DNA of 64,000 nucleotides from a bacterium D16-76. GTDB lineage: Bacteria > Bacillota > Clostridia > Oscillospirales > Acutalibacteraceae. The DNA is taken from NCBI GenBank assembly GCA_009917445.1, contig QZEE01000004.1:62001-126000 (forward strand), written 5' to 3'. Shown here piece by piece: positions 19,306-27,788 of this stretch. Position 1 is the stretch's first letter. Each line of letters begins with the position of its first letter. The notes under the pieces are model-generated. The model had not been told where the DNA came from. It did no database searches and saw only the letters and a list, made by a program, of their open reading frames with translations. Position numbers and translations under genes: made by a program.

Positions 19306-19977
19306 TTAGCCCATATATTCGCCGTTATAGCTTACCAGTACCGCGCTTGTGACCCCCGGTATCTGGGCCAGGGCGTTGACAAAGCCCGTGTCGTCCCCCC
19401 GCAGGCGGACTTCCACATCCAGCTCCACGCTGCCGGGCTGGGCGGCCTTGCTTTTCACCACCATGCGCTGCACCTGCCCCTGCAAAAAGCTGGTAGCCGC
19501 CGATTCGCTCCCCGGCCCGTCGCAGCGCAGCACCACCATATAAGGGTTCAGGTGGGGCTTTCTGTTTACAAATACCAGCAGCACTACCCCCACGGCCACG
19601 CTGCCAAACACCGCCAGGGGGATAAGCCCCGCCGCCAGCACAATGCCCGCCGCAATGGCCCAGAACAGGAACGCAATGTCCAAAGGCTCCTTAATAGCCG
19701 TGCGGAACCGCACAATGGACAGCGCGCCCACCATGCCCAAGGACAGCACCACGTTGGAGGTCACCGCCAGGATCACCAGGGTGGTAATCATCGTAAGGGC
19801 CACCAGGGTAACGCCAAAGGACGAGGAATACATCACCCCGGAAAAGGTCTTTTTGTACACCAAAAAGATAAACAGCCCAATGCCAAAGGCCAGCGCCAAA
19901 GCTAAAGCCATGTCCAGCAGGGAGACCCCCTGCACGTTCTCTAAAAAGCTGGATTTAAAAATGTCCTGAAAAGTCAT
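19306..19977 (-). CDS. DUF4956 membrane protein
   Basis: Product of 223 residues with about four membrane helices in the first 145, including the highly conserved LGMVGALSIVRFRTAIKEP. A soluble C-terminal domain of about 75 residues follows. The family has no established activity, but it is regularly found between VTC-domain and CotH genes in Firmicutes, as here. It could form the membrane part of a polyphosphate- or modification-related complex; this is inference from neighbours. AGGAGA precedes the ATG. Both flanking genes lie within 30 bases, so the three are co-transcribed. Confidence 0.87.
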   Translation of the reverse strand: MTFQDIFKSSFLENVQGVSLLDMALALALAFGIGLFIFLVYKKTFSGVMYSSSFGVTLVALTMITTLVILAVTSNVVLSLGMVGALSIVRFRTAIKEPLDIAFLFWAIAAGIVLAAGLIPLAVFGSVAVGVVLLVFVNRKPHLNPYMVVLRCDGPGSESAATSFLQGQVQRMVVKSKAAQPGSVELDVEVRLRGDDTGFVNALAQIPGVTSAVLVSYNGEYMG

Positions 19978-20007
19978 AAAAAGTTTCTCCTATCCCTAAA
20001 ATTATTT

Positions 20008-20679
20008 TTACCCAACCACCCGGCAGGCCGCGTACTTTGAAAAAGAGCCGCTGCGCGCCCCCGGCGTCTGCACCAGGTCCCGTATCAGGGCCGGCAGGTA
20101 AGCGTCCCACTTGACCTCCAGAACCACCGGCGCGCCCGGCACCGGCACCGTGGGGCACCCCGGCTCTAAAAAAGCGGCGGGGGAGAGGCCCGTGCGCAGC
20201 CCATAGTCCAGGGTGACCCGCACGTTGCCCGGGCCATAGATAAACGGTTCCCGGGTGTAGTCCACCAGGGTCTTGGGCCCCAGCCCCTGTATGCGCATTT
20301 TCCGGCCCAATTCTCCCAAAAGCGGCCCCCCGCCCTCCGGCAGACCTGCCCATTCGCCCCCAAGCAAAGCCTGTACATCCTGGAGGGTAAGGGCCTGCTG
20401 TTCTTTCTGGCACAGGCCGTTTACCTTGCTTTTCTTTTCCAGCAGTACCAGCCCGGTGTCCCCGTTATAGTACCGCAGGCGGAACTTCTCCCGCCGGTCC
20501 ACGCCGTCCAGCTTTTCCCGCAGGGCCTTGTCCCCGGGGGTGTCAAAATACAGGCTGCGTATGGTATAGCGCCCCCCTGCGGCATGGGGGTCGGTTTCCA
20601 GTACAGCGCCCAGCCGGGTGCGCAGGGCAATAAGCCCGGCCGTGGTAAGGATATGCTTCCACTCATGGCGGAAACCCAT
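20008..20679 (-). CDS. VTC-domain protein (polyphosphate polymerase-like)
   Basis: Product of 223 residues from the ATG at 20679, chosen over 20715 because GGAAAGGGG lies nine bases upstream. It begins FRHEWKHIL and has the tunnel residues typical of VTC/CYTH-like folds: SLYFDTP, KFRLRYYNGD, LLEKKSKVNG with the lysine that is nucleophilic in yeast Vtc4, VDYTREPFIY and LEVKWD. Yeast VTC makes polyphosphate from ATP. The bacterial domain is soluble here and lacks SPX, so membrane attachment would need DUF4956. First gene of the operon. Confidence 0.88.
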   Translation of the reverse strand: MGFRHEWKHILTTAGLIALRTRLGAVLETDPHAAGGRYTIRSLYFDTPGDKALREKLDGVDRREKFRLRYYNGDTGLVLLEKKSKVNGLCQKEQQALTLQDVQALLGGEWAGLPEGGGPLLGELGRKMRIQGLGPKTLVDYTREPFIYGPGNVRVTLDYGLRTGLSPAAFLEPGCPTVPVPGAPVVLEVKWDAYLPALIRDLVQTPGARSGSFSKYAACRVVG

Positions 20680-20713
20680 GGCGTCACGCCCCTTTCCTTG
20701 TTGATGCGGGCCC

Positions 20714-20737
20714 ATTATACCCGCCCAAATTTAGGGC
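20714..20737 (-). promoter_or_regulatory. -10 region and near-palindrome upstream of the VTC operon
   Basis: Minus-strand TATAAT at 20719-20714, 34 bases before the VTC ATG, preceded by GGGCGGG and by the near-palindrome GCCCTAAATTTGGGC (20737-20723), which would sit in the spacer. No good -35 hexamer is seen. Sixteen bases here (20714-20729) are identical to 25002-25017. Confidence 0.55.
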
Positions 20738-20739
20738 TT

Positions 20740-21003
20740 CCTAAAGGCGGGCCGAAGGTTTTGTGAGCCCTGTGTGAAAGCTTTGTGACGCCCCCAAAAA
20801 AATTTTTTAAAAAATTTTTCAAAACCGCCTAACCAAACCGCCCCCCAGCCCGTCTTATATATAACAGGTCCGGCCAGGAGGCCGCCGGGGCCCATAGGGT
20901 ATTGCCATACCCGGAACCATGGCCTTTGTTGATTCCACCAGGGAAAGGCGGCGATAAGCTTATTTTAGTGGGGAGGAAAAACGATTAAAAAGGAGAGTGC
21001 GGT
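20740..21003. other. Intergenic region before the FtsX operon with an AT tract
   Basis: The only striking part is 20796-20819, alternating runs A7 T6 A6 T5 in otherwise GC-rich DNA, possibly a bent-DNA or upstream promoter element. TATATA-like sequence lies at about 20857-20864 without a clear -35. No gene is seen. The ribosome site AAGGAGA for the next gene is at 20990-20996. Confidence 0.5.
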
Positions 21004-22845
21004 ATGTTTTTGAAAAGAGCCGGGTGGAGCCTCTGGCGCCACAAATTCCGCAACATCCTGGTGCTGCTGGTGTTTTCCGCCATCCTGGCGGTAACGCTTA
21101 CATCCTTTATGATCTACGCCGGCACCAGCTACCAGGTAGAAGTCACCCAAAAAGCCGTGGCAAACGCCGTCACGCTTACCGGGCCCACCCTTAACGGCCT
21201 GGGTTCGACCAGCTATTTTAACATGGACTACACCTACGCCGACCGTTTCACCAACGGCCCCCACGTAGAGCGCTACAACATCGTCATGACCTACGTGGAC
21301 ATGGAGTCCCCGGGCCTTGTGCCCGCGGGCCTCACCCAGCACGAGGAGGACCTTTACAAGCGCTACATGGAGAGGGTACAGTCCTTTGACGGCGGCTACG
21401 CCGAAGCCCTGGGTTCTTGGGCCAATGATGTCATGAGCATGATGTACAGTACCAAAAAGCACAACGACACAGGCTATGAGTTCCGCTACGAGCTGAAAAC
21501 CGTGGAGGACGAAAACGGCAGCGATTACCTGGAATACGACATCTACGACGGCAGGCTTAGCGAGGAAGAAAACGCCCAGCGCCTCTCGGACCTCAATATG
21601 CTTACCTTCCGCAGCCTGGACGGCGAGCTCGTACCCGATGGCTTCCGCATCACAGCCATATCCGATTCGGAGTATTACGACGCCTTTGCCAACGAAGGCT
21701 ACAGCCTGGTAGAAGGCCGGCACTTTAAAAGCGAGGAAGAGGATAAGCCCTACGTACTCCTGTCAAAAGCCGTGGCCCAGGCAAGCGGCATCCAGGTGGG
21801 GGATAAGATCCCCTTCGAGTTCAGCAGCACCATTAAGTCCATGGCCACCTTCTACAAAGACAAGCCTATCGAGCTGGAAGTCATCGGCCTTTTCGACCCC
21901 CCGGAAAAGGACCTCTTAGGGGACATCGGCTACAAGGCCAAGGCCCAGAACATGGTGTTCATGCCCTACCAGGCGGTCATCGATTATATGTACGACCTGT
22001 ATAACGGCGAGACCCTCCTCTGGACCCCCGACACCAACCGGGCCACTGTCTACATCGACGAGCCGGAAAACGTGCAGGAATTTGTAGACTACGCCTACGA
22101 CACCTTCCGCATTGTGGAGATCAACCCCAAAACCGGCCAGCCCGTGGGCACCAGCCTGGAAGAAATGATCGACGAAAAAACCTTTGGCTCCGACGACCCG
22201 GACGTAGTAGACGCCGGCTTTATGCAGCTCGCCTGGGGCGCTTATTCCCTAAACCCCTGGTTCACCCTTTCCATTGACCGGGACTGGTACGACATGGTGG
22301 CCATGCCCATGGAAAGCCTCAGCAGCCTGTCCCTGTTTATGGGCATTGGGCTTTTGGCCGGGGCCTTTGTGGCGCTGCTGCTGGTGTGCATCTTCAATGT
22401 GCGGGCCCGCAAGCGCGAGGTAGGCGTGCTGCTGTCCATGGGCGAATCCAAGCTGAAGGTATGCGCCCAAATGTTTATCGAGCAGGCCCTGCCCCTGGTG
22501 CTGGCGGCGGCCATCGGCTTTGGGGCCGGCACGCCCCTGGCCGGCGCCCTGGGCAACAGCCTGCTGGAAAGCCGCGCCAACCAGGTAAACGCCGCCTACG
22601 AGCAGGACAAGCGGGACTTCCTGGAAAACCAGATGTCCGGCAACGCCGTAACCGTAGAAAACAGCATGACCATCCGCAGCGCGGCCAACGTGGCCTCGCC
22701 GGTGCAAATGCAGTTCACCCTGGACACCACCCTGGCCTGGGGGTACTTTGTCCTTGCCTTTGGCATGCTGCTCCTTACGGTAACCATCCAGATGGTCTTC
22801 TTGCTGCGGCTAAGCCCCGCCAAGATCATGACCCGCAGGAATTAA
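21004..22845 (+). CDS. FtsX-type ABC transporter permease, large subunit
   Basis: Product of 613 residues. One membrane helix near residues 18-40, then an extracellular domain of about 410 residues, then three helices with the FtsX/MacB signature RKREVGVLLSMGESKLKV. This is the layout of MacB-type mechanotransmission permeases. The extracellular domain is acidic and rich in Tyr and Asp; no lipobox. It shares an operon with a second permease (12-base gap) and an ATPase, so the working unit is probably a permease heterodimer plus ATPase dimer. Substrates for such systems include antimicrobial peptides, lipoproteins and wall-hydrolase regulation; none can be assigned. Confidence 0.9.
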   Translation: MFLKRAGWSLWRHKFRNILVLLVFSAILAVTLTSFMIYAGTSYQVEVTQKAVANAVTLTGPTLNGLGSTSYFNMDYTYADRFTNGPHVERYNIVMTYVDMESPGLVPAGLTQHEEDLYKRYMERVQSFDGGYAEALGSWANDVMSMMYSTKKHNDTGYEFRYELKTVEDENGSDYLEYDIYDGRLSEEENAQRLSDLNMLTFRSLDGELVPDGFRITAISDSEYYDAFANEGYSLVEGRHFKSEEEDKPYVLLSKAVAQASGIQVGDKIPFEFSSTIKSMATFYKDKPIELEVIGLFDPPEKDLLGDIGYKAKAQNMVFMPYQAVIDYMYDLYNGETLLWTPDTNRATVYIDEPENVQEFVDYAYDTFRIVEINPKTGQPVGTSLEEMIDEKTFGSDDPDVVDAGFMQLAWGAYSLNPWFTLSIDRDWYDMVAMPMESLSSLSLFMGIGLLAGAFVALLLVCIFNVRARKREVGVLLSMGESKLKVCAQMFIEQALPLVLAAAIGFGAGTPLAGALGNSLLESRANQVNAAYEQDKRDFLENQMSGNAVTVENSMTIRSAANVASPVQMQFTLDTTLAWGYFVLAFGMLLLTVTIQMVFLLRLSPAKIMTRRN

Positions 22846-22857
22846 GGAGGGAATGGG

Positions 22858-24087
22858 ATGAGCTTTTTCAAACGGGCGCTTTGCGCCATCCGCTATTACA
22901 AACGCAACACCTTGCTTCTGTTCTTGATTTTCACCATCCTCTTCACCCTTATCCTGTCCGGCCTGTGTGTGCGCCAGGCGTCTATCAGCACCGCCCGGCA
23001 GACCGGCATCGAAATCGGGGGCACCGTGCTTATCGACACCAAGCCCAGCGAAGAGGGCGCCCCGGGCCTCACCCTGGAAAGCGCCGAAAAAATAGCCGCC
23101 CACCCGGCGGTGCAGCAGGGGGTCTTCAAAAGCGCTGTCAAGGCCAACGCCAGAAAGACCCTGTGGCCCATGAAATCCTGGGACGAAAACGCGCCGGAAA
23201 TGCCCCACAACATCACCCTGCTGGGCAGCAACCTGGTGCACCCCGCGCTGCGGTCCGAATACCGCATCACCCAGGGCCGGCGGCCCAAGCCAGGGGATAA
23301 GGGCTACGCGGTCATCAGCTCCTACATATGCACCGCGGGCATGAAGGAGATCCAGGTGGGCGACACCGTATACATTGCCGCCTCCCAGGACACAGAGGAA
23401 GAAATCGAGCTTACAGTCATCGGCATGTTTGACGGCGGCAGCGGCCAATACCGCTACGGCGACCCGGCCGGCTATCCGGCCAACACCATTTTTGTAGACC
23501 TGGAAACCGTAGCGGCCATAAGCGGCACCAGCGCCCTGCAGGGCGGCGAGTTCGTCATACACGACCCGGCGGAAATCCCCTCCTTCCTTTCCGACATAGA
23601 GGCCATGGCCCTGCCGGACCGTGACCGGTTCGGCATGATCGCCCTGGACGGCGAGTACCGGAAGATCGCCCTTTCCATGGACAGCATCGTGGCTGTGGCG
23701 TCCCTGGTGTTCTGGGCGGCCATTGCCCTGGGGGCCATTCTGCTGACCGCCCTGGTGATGATCTCCCTAAGCAGCCGGGAGTTTGAAATCGGCGTGCTGC
23801 TGTCCATGGGCGAGGGCCGGGGGAAGGTCATTTTGCAGCTGGGCATCGAGACCCTGGTGCCGGTGCTGCTGGGCGTTACGGTCGGAGCCCTGCTCAGCGG
23901 CTGGGCCGCCGTGTACGCCGCGGATATGCTGGGGGCCACGGCCCGGGGGATCCAAGTGAGCATAGAAGGCTGGGCCATAGGGGCCGTGTACCTGTGCGGC
24001 ATAGGCCTGGCTATGCTGGCTTCCTGTGTGACAGCCTATAAGATCCTGCGCTTCAAGCCCAAGAAGCTGATGATGGCAATCGAATAA
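22858..24087 (+). CDS. FtsX-type ABC transporter permease, small subunit
   Basis: Product of 409 residues with the same one-plus-three helix layout: first helix about residues 17-37, extracellular part to about residue 280, then the motif SSREFEIGVLLSMGEGRGKV and two more helices. The extracellular part is half the size of that in the partner. AAGGAGG precedes the ATG by six to seven bases. Closely related in plan to the previous gene, so the pair likely arose by duplication and divergence. Confidence 0.9.
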   Translation: MSFFKRALCAIRYYKRNTLLLFLIFTILFTLILSGLCVRQASISTARQTGIEIGGTVLIDTKPSEEGAPGLTLESAEKIAAHPAVQQGVFKSAVKANARKTLWPMKSWDENAPEMPHNITLLGSNLVHPALRSEYRITQGRRPKPGDKGYAVISSYICTAGMKEIQVGDTVYIAASQDTEEEIELTVIGMFDGGSGQYRYGDPAGYPANTIFVDLETVAAISGTSALQGGEFVIHDPAEIPSFLSDIEAMALPDRDRFGMIALDGEYRKIALSMDSIVAVASLVFWAAIALGAILLTALVMISLSSREFEIGVLLSMGEGRGKVILQLGIETLVPVLLGVTVGALLSGWAAVYAADMLGATARGIQVSIEGWAIGAVYLCGIGLAMLASCVTAYKILRFKPKKLMMAIE

Positions 24088-24107
24088 AATCTGGCGGAGG
24101 TATAGCT

Positions 24108-24779
24108 ATGGAAACCATCTTAGAATTTAAGGACATCACCTATTACTATGAAAGCGGCAATTCCCGCATCGACATCCTGGACCAAGCGGCCTGCCGCTTC
24201 GAGCCCGGCAAGCTGTATACCATCGTAGGCCCCTCGGGCTCAGGCAAGACCACCACCCTTACCCTGGCCGGCGCTTTAGAGTCCCCCCGCAGCGGGAACG
24301 TGTACTATAAAGGGCAGGATATCAAGCAGATCGGGTACACCAAATACCGCAACCGGAACATTGCCATCGTGTTCCAGGCCTACAACCTGCTGCCGTACCT
24401 GACGCCCCTGCAAAACGTCATGGCCGCCATGGAGATCACCAAAAACCCCATCCCCGACAAAAAAGGCCGGGCTCAAAGCCTGCTGGGCCGCATGGGCCTT
24501 ACCCCGGACCAGATGCGCCGGGGCATCAACAAGCTTTCCGGCGGCGAGCAGCAGCGGGTAGCCATTGCCCGGGCCCTGGCCACCGACGCTGACATCCTGC
24601 TGGCCGACGAGCCCACCGGCAACCTGGACGCCGACACAGCCAAAGGCATTGTGGCCATATTTAAAGAGCTGGCCCACGAGGACGGCAAGTGCGTCATTGC
24701 CGTCACCCACTCCCTGGAGTTTTCCGCCCAGGCGGACGTGGTGGTGCGCCTGGAAAACCACAAGCTTATAGCCGGGTAA
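24108..24779 (+). CDS. ABC transporter ATP-binding protein (MacB/LolD type)
   Basis: Product of 223 residues, the full length for this class. Walker A GPSGSGKTT, signature KLSGGEQQR, Walker B ILLADEPTGNLD and a switch histidine in VAVTHSLEFSA-like context are all intact. It energises the two FtsX permeases encoded just upstream (20-base gap). A GC-rich hairpin follows immediately. Confidence 0.94.
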   Translation: METILEFKDITYYYESGNSRIDILDQAACRFEPGKLYTIVGPSGSGKTTTLTLAGALESPRSGNVYYKGQDIKQIGYTKYRNRNIAIVFQAYNLLPYLTPLQNVMAAMEITKNPIPDKKGRAQSLLGRMGLTPDQMRRGINKLSGGEQQRVAIARALATDADILLADEPTGNLDADTAKGIVAIFKELAHEDGKCVIAVTHSLEFSAQADVVVRLENHKLIAG

Positions 24780-24780
24780 A

Positions 24781-24814
24781 AAAGAGGGGCGGGGCCCATG
24801 AAGCCCCGCCCTTT
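24781..24814 (+). terminator. Hairpin ending the FtsX operon
   Basis: GGGCGGGGC (24787-24795) pairs with GCCCCGCCC (24803-24811), flanked by AAA and TTT. The U-run is only three long but the stem is very stable. Confidence 0.7.
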
Positions 24815-24826
24815 GCCGCGGCAGGC

Positions 24827-24995
24827 AAAAAAATCAGCCCCCCGCCTGTGGGCCCAACAGGCAGGGGGCAAGCGGCCGGAGCCCGCAAAATCGGGGTTCC
24901 TCGAAAGCCCCTGGGGGCTCCGGTCCTGTTGGACGACCCTTCTTTTACCGGCACGCAAACGCTGCCAGCCGCATGCTACTATCCTGCCCGGGGCG
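24827..24995 (-). ncRNA. Candidate structured small RNA, minus strand
   Basis: A minus-strand TATAAT lies at 25007-25002, so transcription could start near 24995. About 169 bases later comes a complete intrinsic terminator: CCCCCTGCCTGT / ACAGGCGGGGGG around a seven-base loop, then a run of seven U (24833-24827). Between them the RNA can form CCGGAGCCC/GGGCTCCGG enclosing a smaller stem, GTCC-AACA-GGAC, and GCTGGCA/TGCCGGT. No open frame with a ribosome site fits. It lacks the motifs of SRP RNA, RNase P, tmRNA and the common riboswitches, so no class is assigned. Its role as a separate transcript is inferred only from promoter, folding and terminator. Confidence 0.55.
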
Positions 24996-25001
24996 CCAGG
25001 G

Positions 25002-25017
25002 ATTATACCCGCCCAAA
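25002..25017 (-). promoter_or_regulatory. -10 block of the candidate small RNA
   Basis: Reads TTTGGGCGGGTATAAT on the minus strand, identical over 16 bases to the block upstream of the VTC operon. An A/T-rich run lies just upstream (25014-25033); no -35 consensus. Confidence 0.5.
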
Positions 25018-25046
25018 AAAATTTTCTAAAAAAACTGCCTGCCGGC

Positions 25047-25075
25047 TTGCAAATCCCCGGGGACTATGGTATGAT
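25047..25075 (+). promoter_or_regulatory. Promoter of secG
   Basis: TTGCAA (25047-25052) and TATGAT (25070-25075), 17-base spacer, about 95 bases before the secG ATG. Confidence 0.75.
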
Positions 25076-25170
25076 AACTTATGCTATTTTGTGACAACCA
25101 CCCGGCCCCCCGCCAAAAGAGGCCATATCTTGTGGGGGCCGGGCCATAATACCGATAGGGGGAGAACCAA

Positions 25171-25419
25171 ATGAGCGTAGTAGAGATCATCTTCGGCATT
25201 GTGCTGCTGCTGTTTGCCGTGGCCATCATCCTGGTGGTGCTTCTGCAAGAGGGCAACCAGAAAAACGTTGGCGTGGTCACCGGCGCGGCCGACACCTTCC
25301 TGGCCAAGCACAAGGCCCGCAGCGTAGACGCCTTTTTGTCCCGGTGGACAAAGTTTATTGCTATTGGCTTTTTCGCGTTTGTCATTGTGGTAAACGCGGT
25401 CATGTACTTTACCAAATAA
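25171..25419 (+). CDS. secG: Preprotein translocase subunit SecG
   Basis: Product of 82 residues, typical size. Two membrane helices (residues 2-24 and 60-81) separated by the conserved LLQEGNQKNVGVVTGAADTF segment identify SecG, the accessory subunit of the SecYEG channel. GGGGGAG stands before the ATG. It has its own promoter and a terminator follows, so it is monocistronic here; the usual rnr and smpB neighbours are absent. Confidence 0.95.
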   Translation: MSVVEIIFGIVLLLFAVAIILVVLLQEGNQKNVGVVTGAADTFLAKHKARSVDAFLSRWTKFIAIGFFAFVIVVNAVMYFTK

Positions 25420-25476
25420 GCGAAGCCCGCATGGTAAAACGGCCCTAAAGGGGCCCATGTGTACGTGACCCTTAGT

Positions 25477-25503
25477 GCCCCGCGGCTTTGCGGGGCGCTT
25501 TTC
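25477..25503 (+). terminator. Intrinsic terminator after secG
   Basis: GCCCCGC and GCGGGGC form a seven-base stem with loop GGCTTT, followed by GCTTTTC. Confidence 0.75.
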
Positions 25504-25523
25504 TGTGGGCAGGGAGGGGCACC

Positions 25524-26282
25524 ATGATCCAATTTGTAGAAACCGACCAGCAAAAGCGCCGGCTGTACCAGCTCAGCGAAGAATCGGCCTTTGGGTGCAA
25601 AATGGCGGCTTTTGTCCGCTCTTACGGCTTTGACAAGGGCTTTGCCTGCTTCTGGCTGGAGGATAAGTCCCCCTGCGCCTACTGCCTGATGGACGGCCAG
25701 CTGATCCTTTCCGGGGTGCCCCAGGACGCGGCCGAGGCCAGGCAGTTCCTTTTGGCCGTAGGGCCAGAGGCTGTCATGGCCCCCGCCGCCGCAGCAAAGG
25801 CTTTGGGGCTTGCCCCCACCATGCAGGGGGAGGTGTTGAAAAAAGACCTGCCCAGCGCCGCCCCCTTGCCGCCGCCCCCAGGCGAAGCCCCCATACGGGA
25901 GATCCACGGCCTGCTGGAAGCCTGCGGCATGGCCGGGGAGTTTGAGCCCTTTTACCTGGACCTGTCCCTGAAGCTGCGCCGTGGCACGGCCCTGGCCCTT
26001 ACCGAGTACCGGGACAAGACCCTGGTGGGCTGCGCGGTGGCGTCCTCTGTCAGTGTGCGGGGGGCGGTGCTTTCGGCCCTGGCCGTAGACGGGCGCCTGC
26101 GGGGCCAGGGCATCGGCAGCCGCCTGCTGCAAGGGGCAGAAGCCTGCCTGCCCGGCAAAACCCTGTACATATTCCGGGAAGAGGACAAAAACGCCCCCTT
26201 CTATCGCAAGCACCATTATACCCACGAGGACGACTGGGTGTACACCAAGCTAAAGGAGGACGCGCATGGTACCCTACTTTAA
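25524..26282 (+). CDS. GNAT-family N-acetyltransferase
   Basis: Product of 252 residues from the ATG at 25524 (ribosome site AGGGAGGGG; the frame also extends back to 25488 through the terminator). The acetyl-CoA-binding motif is in the C-terminal half: VDGRLRGQGIGSRLL, with the preceding beta strand AVLSALA. The N-terminal half is a partner domain seen in two-domain GNAT proteins. The last 17 bases overlap the next gene, so the two are co-expressed. Acceptor unknown. Confidence 0.82.
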   Translation: MIQFVETDQQKRRLYQLSEESAFGCKMAAFVRSYGFDKGFACFWLEDKSPCAYCLMDGQLILSGVPQDAAEARQFLLAVGPEAVMAPAAAAKALGLAPTMQGEVLKKDLPSAAPLPPPPGEAPIREIHGLLEACGMAGEFEPFYLDLSLKLRRGTALALTEYRDKTLVGCAVASSVSVRGAVLSALAVDGRLRGQGIGSRLLQGAEACLPGKTLYIFREEDKNAPFYRKHHYTHEDDWVYTKLKEDAHGTLL

Positions 26283-27537
26283 AATAGACGAAAAGCTGCT
26301 GGCCCTTTCCCACAGGGCCGAGGAGCTGGCGCGGGCCGGCTTTGGCAAAATTGAGGAAAACCAGCGGTACAACCAGCAGAAGATGCTGGCGGCCTTCAGC
26401 CGGGCAGGGGTAAGCGAACGGCACCTGTTTGGCAGCACCGGCTACGGCTATGGGGACCAGGGCCGGGACGTGCTGGACCAGGTCTACGCCTACGCCCTGG
26501 GGGCAGAGGACGCTTTGGTGCGTTGGAATTTTGTCAGCGGCACCCATACCCTTACCGTGGCCCTGTTCGGGCTTTTGCGGCCGGGTGACAAGATGCTGTG
26601 CGTGACCGGCACGCCTTACGACACCATCCAGGGGGTCATTGGCCTGCCGGGCCGGGAGGGGCCCGGGTGCATGAAGGAGTACGGCATCGGCTATGAGCAG
26701 CTGGAGCTGCTGCCCAACGGAGCCCCGGACTACGCCGCTATGGAGGAGAAAATCACCCCGGCGTATAAGATGGTGTACATCCAGCGGTCCCGGGGGTACA
26801 GCCTGCGGCCGTCCCTTTCGGTGGCGGAGATCGGGCGCATCGCCCAGATAGCCAAGCGGAAGGCCCCGGGGTGCATTGTCATGGTAGACAACTGCTACGG
26901 GGAGTTTGTAGAGAAGCAGGAGCCCACAGAGGCAGGGGCCGACATCATGGCCGGGTCGCTGATCAAGAACCCCGGCGGCGGCATTGCCCCTACAGGCGGG
27001 TATATTGCCGGGCGGCACGATTTGATCGAGCTGTGCGCCTACCGCTTGACCACCCCGGGCACCGGCCGTGAGATCGGTTGTACCTTAGGCCACAGCCGCG
27101 AGCTGTTCATGGGCGCATTCCACGCCCCCCACGTGGCCGGCGAGGCCCTAAAGACGGCGGCTTTTGCGGCGGCGCTTTTTTCCCTGCTGGGATTTAAGGT
27201 CACGCCCGCGCCGGAGGAAGCCAGGGCCGATATCATCCAGGTGGTTGAGCTGGGGGACCCGGAGAAGCTTATAGCCTTTTGCCGGGGCGTACAGAAGGGC
27301 GCGCCGGTAGACTCTTTTGTCATCCCCGAGCCCAGCGGTATGCCCGGCTATGACAGCCAGGTGATTATGGCGGCCGGGGCCTTTACCCTGGGGTCGTCTA
27401 TCGAGCTTTCTGCCGACGCGCCCCTGCGGGAGCCCTACGCCGCCTGGATGCAGGGGGGGCTCAATTACCACAGCGGCCAGCTGGGCATGCTGCTGGCCGC
27501 CCAGGAAATGCTGGATGCGGGGTTATTGCAGCTATAA
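26266..27537 (+). CDS. PLP-dependent Met-gamma-lyase-like (aluminium resistance family) protein
   Basis: Product of 423 residues. The sequence matches the Met_gamma_lyase/Alum_res family: HLFGSTGYGYGDQGRD, VSGTHTLTVALFGLLRPGD, MVDNCYGEFVE with the PLP-binding Asp, and SLIKNPGGGIAPTGGYIAG with the Schiff-base lysine. The family name aluminium resistance is historical; the reaction is probably C-S lyase chemistry on a sulfur amino acid, not proven. In many Firmicutes this gene lies near hfq, miaA or glnR; here it is linked to a GNAT gene. Ribosome site AAGGAGG. Confidence 0.88.
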   Translation: MVPYFKIDEKLLALSHRAEELARAGFGKIEENQRYNQQKMLAAFSRAGVSERHLFGSTGYGYGDQGRDVLDQVYAYALGAEDALVRWNFVSGTHTLTVALFGLLRPGDKMLCVTGTPYDTIQGVIGLPGREGPGCMKEYGIGYEQLELLPNGAPDYAAMEEKITPAYKMVYIQRSRGYSLRPSLSVAEIGRIAQIAKRKAPGCIVMVDNCYGEFVEKQEPTEAGADIMAGSLIKNPGGGIAPTGGYIAGRHDLIELCAYRLTTPGTGREIGCTLGHSRELFMGAFHAPHVAGEALKTAAFAAALFSLLGFKVTPAPEEARADIIQVVELGDPEKLIAFCRGVQKGAPVDSFVIPEPSGMPGYDSQVIMAAGAFTLGSSIELSADAPLREPYAAWMQGGLNYHSGQLGMLLAAQEMLDAGLLQL

Positions 27538-27788
27538 AAGCCCGCTTTGCCAGGCGGCAGACGTCGCCCATAACCGCCTGTATGGTCCTGCCCTTTGGCT
27601 GGGAAGCCAAGCTTTGCGGGTGCGCCCTGCAAAAATTTTAGGGGCAGAGAGCGGGGAAAACCGGGCGAAGGGTAACACTTTGGTTACAAAAGGGCGCAGA
27701 GGTTACAAATTGTTTACGAAATGACAGAAAGTTGCCGATTTTGGAAGAAAAAGCGGCTTTTTAGAAGGGTTCTGCCTGGAAAAAAGGG

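Noticed and set aside
24827..24995. SRP RNA, RNase P RNA, tmRNA or 6S RNA as identity of the candidate small RNA
   Set aside because: None of the invariant motifs (for example GGTCAGG..GGAAGG of SRP, GAGGAAAGTCC of RNase P, a tRNA-like end of tmRNA) is present. 6S cannot be excluded but the ends do not form its long closing stem.
25002..25033. A consensus -35 for the candidate RNA
   Set aside because: Only A/T-rich runs are found at the right distance, so a standard sigma-70 -35 was not called.
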